From contig WTPW01000603.1 in NCBI GenBank assembly GCA_009809945.1, positions 1 to 64,000 of the forward strand: a stretch of DNA of 64,000 bases, given 5' to 3'. Below, one piece after another: positions 1-9,834 of the stretch; within the stretch, counting starts at the first letter, position 1, and every line of letters begins with the position of its first letter. The position numbers and the translations under genes were made by a program. The notes below the pieces were generated by a model. The model was not told the DNA's origin. It saw nothing but the letters and a program-made list of their open reading frames with translations, and made no database searches. Origin of the DNA: Gigaspora margarita (lineage: Eukaryota; Glomeromycota; Glomeromycetes; Diversisporales; Gigasporaceae).

Positions 1-270
1 TAGATAGTCAAACACATTTTCCCAACTACAATAATCTTCCCTTAGTAACACATAATACTTACTTAGATAAATATGTCGCCCTCGGGCGATCTTACTTTTA
101 TACCCTCGACGACTGAGGCCTAACGACCTTAGCACAGCTTAGGTCGCGAGTAAATCAGCTCGTACCCCTATTTCACACATAATTCTCTTTTGATGTATAT
201 TAGCATATAATCTTATAAATTGAATTAATAAAGAATTAGAGGATAGACCTCGTTGTCAAAAAAAAAAAAA
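1..270 (+). mobile_element. 3' end of a LINE (non-LTR retrotransposon)
   Basis: The segment ends in a 13-base poly(A) run at 258-270. It shares blocks with the 3' end of the minus-strand LINE near 22.28-22.43 kb: AGCACAGCTTAGGTC is identical in both, and AGAGGATAGAYCTCGTT directly precedes both poly(A) tails. It is therefore the tail of another copy of the same family whose body lies left of the window. A short GC-rich hairpin (TCGCCC/GGGCGA) sits near 77-90. No coding frame is visible here. Confidence 0.75.
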
Positions 271-610
271 TTCAGAATAAATTTCAAAACTTGCAATAAG
301 TAAGAATTTAATAATTAGATTGCCTTTTATTATATTTAAAGGTAAGCATATTAATATACAATCTATTACACTATTCAGAATTCTGTATATTATGTGGTGC
401 ATTTGCCAAATTTACTAATTTGTAGTATATGCAGCTAAGTAGTATAGTTCCATTGGTCTAATGATTTTGAATTGCAGAATTTGAGGCATAGCTTATTGTT
501 AGTCCAAAGGATTGTCTAAGTAATATTAGTAATAGTACATAGCCAAATTAGCTACAAAAACCTATACAATTATATTGAAAAATAAAAATAAAAATTGCCT
601 ATTGTTTCTT
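271..610. other. AT-rich spacer, nothing recognised
   Basis: This is AT-rich sequence with no usable reading frame, inverted repeat or RNA gene that I could recognise. Confidence 0.5.
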
Positions 611-784
611 TATAGCTACTGTTTTCATAAATTCTAGAACATTTGGTAAAAAATTGACTGATCTAATTCAATAAGTTTGTGATTGCAGTAATGAATAAAA
701 CTTATTGAAAGCTTATTGAATTAGCAAATATTTGGTTGATCAATTTTTTGCCAGATGTCCCAAAATTTATAAAAATAGCTGTAA
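611..784. mobile_element. Short palindromic MITE (TATAGCTA type), copy 1
   Basis: The two ends are inverted copies of each other (TATAGCTAC..TTTTCATAAATTCT at the left, TTTATAAAAATAGCTGTAATA at the right). Shared inner words on opposite strands include TTCTAGAACATTTGG and CCAGATGTCCC. A second copy lies at 1,311-1,436. The element is non-coding and small enough to form one hairpin. TA-type ends suggest a mariner-like origin, but I could not prove a duplication. Confidence 0.6.
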
Positions 785-897
785 TATACTAAGTAATATA
801 AGTAAAAAATTTTGACATAAGCAAAAACACAATCTGATTAACAATTGTAAAATTTAATATGTAATAATTATTTATTATAAGTAATGATTAGTAAAAT

Positions 898-1241
898 GAA
901 AATTACTACGAATCACCACTGGTGATCATCACTGGTGATCTACAATGCATAAAACATTAATAAATAAAAATTAAATCCCTTTAATATTAGGGTAAGGGTA
1001 AAGGTTAGAGCTTAGAATAGGGCTTTATATATAGTAAAATTTAGCAAGGAATTTTTTTTTTGTATAAAAAAAAGTAGTTTCATAGACAAAATTTTAGGTT
1101 AGAAGCAATTTTAGCAATTTTTTAAAAAATTCTTTGTTTTTGTTACACAAAAATTGATCTACATGTTACACCTGATCCTGGATTTTAATTGGTAAATTGA
1201 TCACTGGTGATGATCACCGGTGGTGATAAATAGCAAACTTC
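898..1241. mobile_element. Mutator-like MITE with 9-bp target duplication
   Basis: An exact 9-bp direct repeat, TAGTAAAAT, flanks the element (889-897 and 1,242-1,250). The terminal inverted repeats are imperfect near the tips (GAAAATTACTAC against GAAGTTTGCTAT) and then highly matched (CACCACTGGTGATCATCAC). The interior contains TTAGGG-like words followed by TATAGTAAAATTTAGCAAG. The same core is found in the elements at 4,898-6,218, 12,101-12,463 and 49,576-49,838. A 9-bp duplication is typical of Mutator-like transposons. There is no transposase, so the copy is non-autonomous. Confidence 0.85.
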
Positions 1242-1310
1242 TAGTAAAATATATATATGTAAATACTATCAAAAGCTAAGTAATTATTACCTTGCTCATC
1301 TTAATCAAAT

Positions 1311-1436
1311 TATAGCTATTTTCATAAATTCTGGAACATCTGGCAAACAATTGATTGACCAAATATTTTAAGTTTGTGATTTTGATACTTCATTAGTCAA
1401 TTTTTTGCCAGATGTTCCAAAATTTACGAAAACTCA
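1311..1436. mobile_element. Short palindromic MITE (TATAGCTA type), copy 2
   Basis: This is a related, shorter copy of the element at 611-784. Its left arm TTCTGGAACATCTGGCA is answered on the other strand by TGCCAGATGTTCCA in the right arm. It is non-coding. Confidence 0.6.
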
Positions 1437-2270
1437 TTAGTTTTAAGTATATTTAGTATATAGATAATATCCATTTATTTAAATAAATTAGAATGCTATG
1501 CTATTACTTTATTTGCAATTGAATTTTATACTTACTAATAGTAGGCATAATATGCATTCTTTCACTTTCTAGTTATGTTTCAAGATAAAGTCTCTGTATT
1601 GATTAAAATTTTATAATAATTATTGACTAAATTTTACTTTTTTTTTTATTAAAGTGCTAATAGTTCGAATATATTATAAAATTTTGGTTAAAAATCTTTG
1701 TAAGTCTGCTTAGCAATATAAGTGATGATGGATTAGATACTTTGTTTAAAAAATCTTCAGAAGACCATTTGGTAATTAAATAGAGGATTTTCAAAGCTAA
1801 AATGTAGGAATTTAATTTATGTTAAAATTGATAAATAAATAAAGTTTAAACACATTCATACTAACTTTCAAGTTTCTATATATCTTTTTATATGTACTCA
1901 ATTACTATTTGCTTTTTTAGCATTCCATTAACTATCCTTACAACATTTGTTTACAAATTAAACCATTTGAATAAACTCCGCATTTTTTGCTACAGACTTT
2001 CTACCAACTAGAGCACCAACTACTGCTTTTCTATTGACAATATCTTGATTTTTTGAATTTTCTGTAAGCATAACTGTTGTAAGTTTTGTTCTTTGGTTGT
2101 TTGTTTAAATGTTATATTCTCTTTAGAAGTATTATTGAATTATTGACAATTTAAAAATAACTGAATATTTTTAAAAAAAAATAAAATGCTTTGAAAATTT
2201 GAACAAAAGTAATATACAATATTGATAGTTACTATACATAGTATAGTAGTGATTGGACTTATCAATTTAA
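1437..2270. other. AT-rich spacer, nothing recognised
   Basis: I saw no supported gene and no clear repeat. Short open frames in this stretch look random. Confidence 0.45.
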
Positions 2271-2588
2271 TACCATATATTTCCAAAAAATAAGCTACTC
2301 CAAAAATAAGCTACCCCTCTGATTTTTTTCAAAAATCTCAAAAAATGCATTAGAAGTTGCTATATATAAATATCCAAATTTTACTAAGTAAATATCAAAA
2401 GTATCATTAAGTAAACTTGTTTAGAACATCAAAATACACTTGTATTAAAAATTTTACATTATTTGGACAACATTTTATTAGTACACTTTTCAATTTTCAA
2501 AAAATTTAACAATTAGAAATAAGCTATTTATGTTTTTTTGTATAATTTTGGCCCAAAAAAGATGGCTTATTTTCAGGAATATATGGTA
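2271..2588. mobile_element. Mariner-like MITE (CCGTAT..AATAAGC family)
   Basis: The ends are TACCATATATTTCC..AATAAGC and its inverted counterpart GCTTATTTTCAGGAATATATGGTA, with TA at each edge. Copies with the same tips and the same inner words (TTACTTAGTAAAAT, AAGTAAACTTGTTT) occur at 5,760-6,069, 29,037-29,365, 38,424-39,266 (nested pair) and 41,858-42,178. It is about 318 bp and non-coding. TA duplication and tip sequence suggest mobilisation by a Tc1/mariner-type transposase. Confidence 0.75.
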
Positions 2589-3425
2589 TATTTCAGATTG
2601 TATAATCTTTAACTCACAAGTCAAAATATATTACATATTTATTAAGATTTGTAAACCTTCTTTTACTTATTAGAATATGAAATATATTTGTCTTTGTAAA
2701 CAGTAATTTTTTAAAACAAAAATTAGTTCGAATAAAATTTAATTAAACTTAACTTTTATTTCTAATCTATTTTTCATCGTTGCTTCAACTTGTTGCAGAA
2801 ATTTATTTGGCCCAACATATTTAAATACTTCTTTATCTGTTAGTTTGTTTAATTAAAGGAAACTAAGTTTTTAATATATATATAAATAGCCGAAATACTT
2901 CTCTTGCATAAATTTGCCTACATGATTAGTGAGTTAGAATAAAATTTAGTTAACAATTATGGATTTGAGCAAAAGCACAATGAGAAGTGCATTATGATAG
3001 TCTACTAATATCTAAGCATTTAGCAAATTTTTAAAGCAAATATAAAACTGGTTAATAGTAAAAATTATTTATTTTGTATTACAAATTGTAAGCTTATAAA
3101 TTTTTTTAATTACAAACTTGGACATTGAACAATATTTGTGTCTGAATATGTTTGTATCTGACAAATATTGTGCGAATAATATTTGGTGACAATCTATTTA
3201 TTCAGACTAGTGATTGTATTCAGGTAGACCTTGCAATTGTGTGTCATAGTAATTTATCTGAATATCCAAGTAATTTAATAGTAACCGGTGTTATATTAGT
3301 ATAAATATTAAGAATAGTATAAATATTATTGAACCAATCAAATCTGTAATATTAGTTTTAGTAGAAAAACTTTTCTCTATTCTTAAAAAGGAGGTAATTT
3401 TGCTACAGTTCATATGATAACTTAT
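2589..3425. other. AT-rich spacer with no recognised gene
   Basis: No gene is supported. The stretch 3,124-3,260 has several CAGACA/TGTCTG-type words that recur in inverted sense at 3,896-3,975. They could be worn ends of an older element, but the match is too weak to call. Confidence 0.35.
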
Positions 3426-3581
3426 CTTAGTCCACTATTATAGTCCACTATCATAGTTCACTATCTTAATCCACTATCTTAGTCTACTATCATAGTTCAC
3501 TATCATAGTTTACTATCATAGTCCACTATTATAGTCCACTATCTTAGTTCGCTATCTTAGACCACTATTATAGTTCGCTAT
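3426..3581. repeat. 13-bp minisatellite, about 12 copies
   Basis: This is a tandem array of a 13-base unit of the form YWTAGTYCACTAT. Copies differ at one to three positions, for example TAGTCCACTAT, TAGTTCACTAT, TAGTTCGCTAT and TAGACCACTAT. The length of 156 bases equals exactly 12 units with no indels. Confidence 0.9.
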
Positions 3582-4279
3582 TATGAAAATCCCAAGTTTT
3601 TACAGATATATAAACTCTGCTTTTTCTCTCAAAGCAGAGCAAGTTTTGTCCTTTACTTCTTTTTCTTTATAAAAATATTTGTACTTAAAAATATTATATC
3701 TAATAAATTAATATTATCCTTTGACTATAAATCTTTTATTTTTATACTTTATTCTTTTATTTTCTTGTTTAAATTTTCTCTTTATCTTTACATTCCTTAC
3801 CCTCTTACATGTTAAGTCAAGTGATATAGTTTCTTGCTAAAAGTTACTATATTACACCAGGTAGAGGTTTTCTTAACAGGTACAATCCCTAATTCAGACA
3901 TAATTCAGATACAGATATTAGACAATGTCTGAAATTGTCCAAGTCTGTTCAAAATCGCTCAGACTATGTCCAGTGACAATACTGCTACCCCCATCTAATA
4001 ATTTTTCAAGAATTTGATTGGTTAAAATTTTATAATATATAATATATATATAAAAATATTAAACATTGAATTATTTTTGATCTACTAGTCCGATTTGGAT
4101 AATTTAACTACCAAAATGCTCATCTCTATAAGACAATTCTAACAAGCCCAAAATCATCAAAATCCAATTACAGGATCCTAGTATCATTAAATTTTTGTGG
4201 AATTTTAATAGTGATTTTTAAAATTTCTAAATAAAATTTTTTAACTTTTGATCCACCAGTCCATTTTGGATAATTTAAC
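3582..4279. other. Non-coding stretch with a diverged dispersed repeat
   Basis: There is no gene. A short hairpin (CTCTGCTTT / AAAGCAGAG) sits near 3,617-3,645. The part from about 4,080 to 4,279 repeats words found in the foldback element at 25,304-26,083 (AAAATCATCAAAATCCAAT, TTTGGATAATTTAACTA), so it is a fragment of that family. Confidence 0.5.
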
Positions 4280-4790
4280 TACAATATATTGCAAAAAATA
4301 AGCTAACTGAAAATAAGCTACCTCTAAAAATAAGCTATCTCTAAAAATAAGCTATTCTCTTATTTGGTCAAGAAACACAAAAATGTCTTTGATTCAAAAA
4401 TAAGCTATTCCACTATTGATAAAAGTTGCTATATAGTAAAGTCCAAATTTTACTAAGAAGCTCAATTAAAGTTGTTTAAGTAAACTTATTTAGAAAATTA
4501 AAATATGTATATTTTGAAATTTACAATAAAATTAAAAAAGATTTTATTAATTGGATTTTAATTTTTACTTTTAATGAAAGATTAAAATTTTATTAACAAA
4601 ATATATTCGTTAAAAGTAAAAATTAAAAGTCAAATAATAAAAAGTACTTTTTTTGATAAAACTTTTAGAATAGATATAGTTTAGTTTTCCAAATAAGTTT
4701 ACTTAGTGCCAATAACTGATTTATATAGTAGAATTTAGACTTTACTATGTAATGACTATTGGCGATTAACCAAAGATCTTAAAATTATAT
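4280..4790. mobile_element. Foldback mariner-like element (AATAAGCTA type)
   Basis: The left end TACAATATATTGC..AATAAGCTA matches the AATAAGC families. The body is a long palindrome: AGTAAAGTCCAAATTTTACTA in the left arm is answered by TAGTAGAATTTAGACTTTACTA in the right. Related copies lie at 16,183-17,595 and 16,558-17,060. The right tip is not seen because the next element (from 4,791) abuts it. It is non-coding. Confidence 0.6.
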
Positions 4791-5227
4791 TACCGTATCC
4801 TATCATGAATAAGCACCCCCTTTTTTGAAATTTTAAACTCAATGTTCTTGATAACTATCTAATCAAACTTAATAAAAATTTTTTTATTTAAATTTTAGGT
4901 TTATATAATTTGGTGCATGTGCGTTATAACGTACCCATCTGATCAACCAATCAGATTGTAAGATCAGGTATAACATGAAATCGAAAAAACTAGTGATATT
5001 TCTAAAAAATCGCTTGTAGCTCAAAATTTTGCTTATGAAACTACCTTTTGCATTCTAACAAAAAAAATTCCTCACAAAATTTGGGTTAAAATCTTTTGAA
5101 AAAAAATGCCCTACCCTAACTCTAACCTAATCTTAACATAACCCTACTCTCACCCTAACCCTAAACTAACAAATTAATTATTGTTTTGATCTCACATTAT
5201 ACTAGAACTTATGAGGTGCGTCACAAT

Positions 5228-6185
5228 TAGAGTTGCTGGTGCACATATAAATTTAGTGGTGCACCATTGGTGCACCATTGAATTTTTTGGTGCATAGGAC
5301 ACCTAGTGGTGCACTATATTAAAAAATAATATTAAAATTAAATTTTTTTATTATAAATAATATTAAATTTAAATAATTAAAATAATATTTAATAATTTTT
5401 AATTATTTATTAATAATTTATATATAAAATGGCATGTAGTATTTGGAGAGCCCCTATACTTGGTAAAAGGAGCTTACAAGTTAAAATAAGTAAGATTTAA
5501 AAATTATTGATTTTAAAATAAATACATTAGTAATTTAATTCAAAATCAGAAACCTGAACCTTAATTATAAATTCCTAATATTTTGACTAATAAATTATTG
5601 TTAACTCACAATTAAATCAATATAAATAATTAAAAGTTAAAAATATATCTTAAAATAATTATATACTTGAACTAAAAGAAAGATTAATAACTTTATTTTG
5701 TTTGTTTTTTTATAGCAACATACAGTTGCTTAATAAATAATGTTTAAGATTACAAAATTTACTTTATATGTTTGAAAATAAGCTTCCTTTTTTGAACAAA
5801 AAATTACTAAAAAAAAACTAAAAGTAGCTTATTTAAATTGTTGAATTTTTCAAATAATTGAAAAGCATACTAATATAAATTTGTCTAAATAATCCCAAAT
5901 TTTAACTATAGGTGTATTTTGATGTCCTGAACAACTTTACTTAATTACACTTTTAAGATTTACTTAATTATATTTAGTCTTTTATATATAGCAACTGCTG
6001 GCAATTTTTTATAAATTTTTAAAAAAATAAGAAAAATAGCTTATTTTCAGTAGTTGGACATATATGGTAATAAGTTAAATCTGATTGGCTCGCCACCCTG
6101 CACCATTCTTGCATTTGGTGCACCAGGTGCACCACCCAACTTAGTGCACCATTAGTGCACCAACCATCCTGCACCAGCAACCCTA
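5228..6185. mobile_element. hAT-like MITE with GGTGCACCA subterminal repeats
   Basis: The termini are TAGAGTTGCTGGTGCA and, inverted, TAGGGTTGCTGGTGCA. The flanking 8 bp are GTCACAAT and GTCACAAC (7 of 8), as expected for hAT. Multiple GGTGCACCA/GTGCACCA copies lie just inside both ends, like the subterminal binding sites of hAT transposases. The element contains the mariner-like MITE at 5,760-6,069 and no transposase. Confidence 0.75.
5760..6069. mobile_element. Mariner-like MITE (CCGTAT..AATAAGC family), innermost
   Basis: The ends are TACTTTATATGTTTGAAAATA and the inverted TATGTCCAACTACTG..-type right end closing in ATATATGGTA. The body shares TTTTGATGTCCTGAAC and CTTTACTTAA words with the other family copies. 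It lies inside the hAT-like element, making the fourth level of nesting here. Confidence 0.7.
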
Positions 6186-6341
6186 GTCACAACGCATATG
6201 TGCCAAAATATAAAATTCTAAATTTTATAGATCTATAAAATTTAAATAAAAAAATTTTATTAAGTTTGATAAGATAGTTATCAAGAATGTTGAGTTTGAA
6301 ATTTCAAAAAAGAGGGTGCTTATTCATGATAGGATATGGTA

Positions 6342-7790
6342 TATAAAAGATTATAACTAGTTTTCACCCTAGGTAATATCATCTATGTCAGATGAAGATC
6401 GTTATTGTTTATATGTTTACACCAGTTACACAAAATTAGATCTGCTATAAGTATTTTTCTTTTTTACTATGATTGTTTTTTAGTCATTTTTGCTAGTATA
6501 GTAGTACTAACTTTCTCTTTTTTCTTTTTTTTTTGGCTTTTAAATAACGCTTTTTATTATTGATGTACGTTACTAGTGTTACTAGTTAGTATCGTCACTT
6601 TGGTGTGATCCTTTTGGTATTGTTGCTTTAGTGTCGACATTTTGTTGTCGCTGTAGTTGTAGTTTTTTTGAAATTTAATGATCATTAGCTTTCTAGTTTT
6701 TTTTTACATTTAATTAACAGTCTTTTTTTTTAAATAATATAATTTTGTTCTTTCTAGTGTCATCGTTACGAGTGTTATAGTTGGAGTTGTTGTCGAGTGC
6801 CATGCTATGAATTTGTTACTTTTGGTATTGTGTTGTCCATTGCTATTATTGGTTGTTTGGTTTGCACCTTCTTGCTCTGTCGCTAGTTCTTTTGTTGAAA
6901 TTAGTACTGTATTTCACTGTAGTTGGGTAAATGCATTGCTGTATTATTTTGCTAGTTCTACTGTGTGAACATTTCAGCTTCGAAAATTGTAGGAGAGTAT
7001 AGACTTTGTCGATTCAGATTTTGAACACATTTACTAACACTTCTTTTTTTCTAGATATTTTCAAGATTATCTTTAATTTCTCATTTCGATTCTTGGGTAT
7101 TCAGGAAAGTATATGGTTACTTTGGTTTGTTGTTTTAGCTTGTTGGCGTATTTACTGTTGCTAATATTTTTTATGCATTTGCTAATATTTTTTTTTTTCG
7201 GATTTTTTCAAAGCATCATTAGTATCTCGTTTTAGTTCTTGAATATTCAGAAATATATGTAGTTTTTTTGATCTACTGCTTTGGCTTGTTGGTGTGTTTA
7301 TAGTAGCTACCATTTTTATGTACTTGCTAATACTTTTTTTTTCCAGAGCATCTTTAGTTTCTCATTTTGTATTATTGGTTTGTTGTTTTGCAATGACATA
7401 AGCAACTTCAAGCTAATCTGCTCTTTAGCATCATAGTATCATTGTTAGTAAGTGGTAAAATACTTTCGTCATTGGGGTTCATCATTATTAAGTGGTAAAA
7501 TACTCTCATCATTATTATTGGAGTTGCAAAATATTATTATCATTGTTGGTAGTATTATTATTTATGAAATCTTGAATTTGTTGTAGTTAGAGTTAGAGTG
7601 TTTTCAATAATACGCTCTGGATTTGTTATTTTTATTATAGTTAGAGTTAGGGTGTTTTTGATAATGTGCTTTGGATTAGTCATTTTTATTGTAGCTAGAA
7701 TTAGAGTATTTTCGATAATATGCTCTTTTTATTAGTATTGGTAAGGGTTAGGGCCATGTCATTAATTACCTATTATTTTTTATTAGAGAC
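6342..7790. repeat. T/G-rich low-complexity region with two tandem repeats
   Basis: The plus strand is strongly biased to T and G. There are about 2.4 copies of a roughly 147-bp unit at 7,028-7,380 (TTGCTAATA..TTTTTTT..CTCRTTTTRGTTCTTG..ATTCAG). Three copies of a roughly 55-bp unit lie at 7,572-7,735 (GTTAGAGTTAGAGTG..GCTCTGGATT). A short GTGGTAAAATACT repeat lies near 7,452-7,505. No coding frame is supported on either strand. Confidence 0.65.
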
Positions 7791-8258
7791 CTATTCCCCC
7801 TTCTCCCCTTCTTAATATAAATTTGGTCAGGTTCCTATATATAATTTCAATATTTTTTATCCCCTCTCCCCTCTAAAAAATTACCTAATTTTTGTCACTC
7901 CCCTTAGGATTAGGAAGTTTTTGTTAGAGTAGTTTCTATTAAATCAGGTTTATTAATAGATGATATGTCATGAAATGATATAATCGTTGTATCATATTGT
8001 ACAAGTATTTCTTAAACCGTATTTCAGGCAAATTTGCCTAGAATTTTTAAATATATTTACTATTTTTTAAATAAAATAAAAGTTTATTAAGAATATGGGG
8101 TATACTTTATTTATAGAATATTTTCTTTAAAATATATTTTATAAACTTTATTATAAAAATTTTTTAAAATTATTAATAAACTTTAAAGTAATAAATGTTT
8201 GAAGTTTTTAATTTAAACTTTTTACTATAAAGCTTTTCTTTAGATTTTCATAAATTTT
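7791..8258. other. AT-rich spacer with a short palindrome
   Basis: There is no gene. AGGCAAATTTGCCT at 8,026-8,039 is a perfect palindrome. Together with flanking CTTAAACYGTA it is repeated in inverted orientation at 11,793-11,830. The last 15 bases are the left copy of the SINE target-site duplication. Confidence 0.5.
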
Positions 8259-9001
8259 TTTTTTTTTTAAATTCCTTCGGGCATACACCCGAAGCCGCAT
8301 GTTAGCGGTCTTTTTATTAAGGTCATTAATCATAGGACCCAACTGGGCCCTACATTTGTTTGTACATTTGTAACGATCTACATATGTTCATCTATTACTA
8401 ATTTGAATTCTACCGTGGCTAACCGGCCAAGCCATCCTATTTTTATATTCCAACTGAACCCAATCAGCTGACCCATTTACTACCGGGGATTTTAACCGGA
8501 GCTATCCAAGTAATTCTTATTCCAGCTAAACCTAATCAGCTGACCCATTTACAACCGGGAGATTTAACCAGAACTTATTCCAACTGAACTCAATCGGCCG
8601 ACCTATTTACAACTGGAGGATTTTACCGGAACTATCCAAGTATTCTTAAAGGGGAACCAGAACTAGCAGCAGACGAGTTCGGCCAGACTCCAACCCCCGT
8701 TCCAAATTTTCTAGAAGTTTTTTACCCCTGAGGCCACACATTGCAGAGAAGAACCAAAGACCAAAGACCCCATTAGAGCAAGTTATACAACATCTATCCA
8801 AAATGTCTGGAGAGCCTTTATCAAGCCAAACCTGACATGAGGCTAAGCCGTCCAAACATAGTCCTAGCATCCTAATTCAAGTCATCCTTCACATGATCGT
8901 GTGTAGTTATTTTGCTATTCGTGGGACTTGAACTGGTGACCTTATGTAAAGAAGCGGCGATGTCCTGGGAGCGCAACCACTATGCTATCGACCCGCAGGA
9001 C
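8259..9001 (-). mobile_element. tRNA-headed SINE-like element, family A
   Basis: On the minus strand the element begins at 9,001 with a tRNA-like head. It has an A-box-like TAGCATAGTGG and a B-box-like AGTTCAAGTCC about 50 bases later. It ends in poly(A), seen as T-run 8,259-8,268 on the plus strand. A 15-bp direct repeat ATTTTCATAAATTTT (8,244-8,258 and 9,002-9,016) marks target-primed insertion. The body holds three tandem copies of a roughly 70-bp unit (AATCAGCTGACCCATTTAC..ACCGG) at about 8,445-8,640. It has no protein gene and would depend on LINE enzymes. Confidence 0.85.
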
Positions 9002-9016
9002 ATTTTCATAAATTTT

Positions 9017-9834
9017 ATATGTTCCCGTCTATAAAAAAATTTTTACTTCTAATTAAAGTTCTAATTTTTACAAGTAAATCACAAAAGTTGCAATAATTAA
9101 AGTTGTAATCCTTTTTATAAACTACAATATTGTATTAGAACAGGGAGCTAGAGCTAATATTTATAGAGTTCGCCAAGAATAAGTAAATAATTTTTTTGAA
9201 TAAAAAATTTTTTAAAATTTGTCTATTTTTAGCTTATAAGCAACTTAAACTTTTTTCTTATAATATAAAATTAAGGAAAAATGTATATCTTGCATCTTGC
9301 GATCTACTTATATATCGCACCTTGATTGTGATTGGTCAATTCATAGATCACATTTNGGAGAAAAAGTTAGCAAGTTTTTTTATATTAATAATAACTTAAG
9401 TAATATTAAAAAAANTTTTTTTAAAACAATNTNCATATATGCAAAATTTCGTGCTGAACATTTTTTAATAGGTGCCAAAGAATAGTTGTCTTAGTAAATT
9501 TTTGATATTCACAATTTTTTGTTTTTTTAGTCAGTTTTTTGATGATTTCTCCTAATTTTAATAAGACAACCTTTCTTTAGCTTCTAAATAAAAATGTTCG
9601 GCATCAAATTTTGCATATAATTACAAAATTAATTTATAATATTCTTTGGTTTTTTTTTGCTTGTAATTAGATTTTTTCATTTTTGTTTATTTTTTTATCT
9701 TCAATCATTACACAAAATTGGATGATCTGATTGGCAAAAATCAGGATGCAAAAAATAAGAGTATCATCCCCCTGCGAGATCTAGATTCACCCTAAAATTA
9801 AATACTACTATAATATAATCCTTATTTTCAAATA
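9017..9834. repeat. Foldback repeat in AT-rich spacer
   Basis: ATGCAAAATTTCGTGCTGAAC near 9,439 is answered by GTTCGGCATCAAATTTTGCAT near 9,596-9,616, and TTGTCTTA by TAAGACAA. Together they form a palindrome of about 190 bp centred near 9,530. Four isolated N bases (9,356, 9,414, 9,431, 9,433) fall at its left edge. The small open frames here are not supported as genes. Confidence 0.55.

Larger units (their letters stand above)
4898..6218. mobile_element. Mutator-like MITE inside the foldback element
   Basis: The 9-bp duplication TAAATTTTA flanks it (4,889-4,897 and 6,219-6,227). The 33-base termini align without gaps (GGTTTATATAATTTGG.. against GAATTTTATATTTTGG..) and both include a GCATRTGCGTT-like block. 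The interior, read on the minus strand, has the shared core with TTAGGGTTAGGG-like words and AGGAATTTTTTTTGTTAGA. It is itself interrupted by the hAT-like element at 5,228-6,185. Confidence 0.75.
4791..6341. mobile_element. TA-flanked foldback element (CCGTATCCTATCATG family), split by nested insertions
   Basis: The left arm (TACCGTATCCTATCATGAAT) and right arm (its inverted counterpart ending at 6,341) match each other over about 110 bases. Intact copies of roughly 220 bp at 37,903-38,124 and 38,595-38,816 show the full element is one hairpin. This copy is opened at its centre by the Mutator-like element at 4,898-6,218. The TA target site is demonstrated by the copy at 37,903, where the interrupted sequence is still readable. 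It is non-coding. Confidence 0.8.

Noticed and set aside
3426..3581. The regular 13-bp array as a CRISPR.
   Set aside because: There are no spacers and the units are contiguous. The window is eukaryotic.
8901..9001. The tRNA-like sequence as a genuine tRNA gene.
   Set aside because: It is the head of a SINE with a poly(A) tail and 15-bp target duplication, and the acceptor stem does not close.
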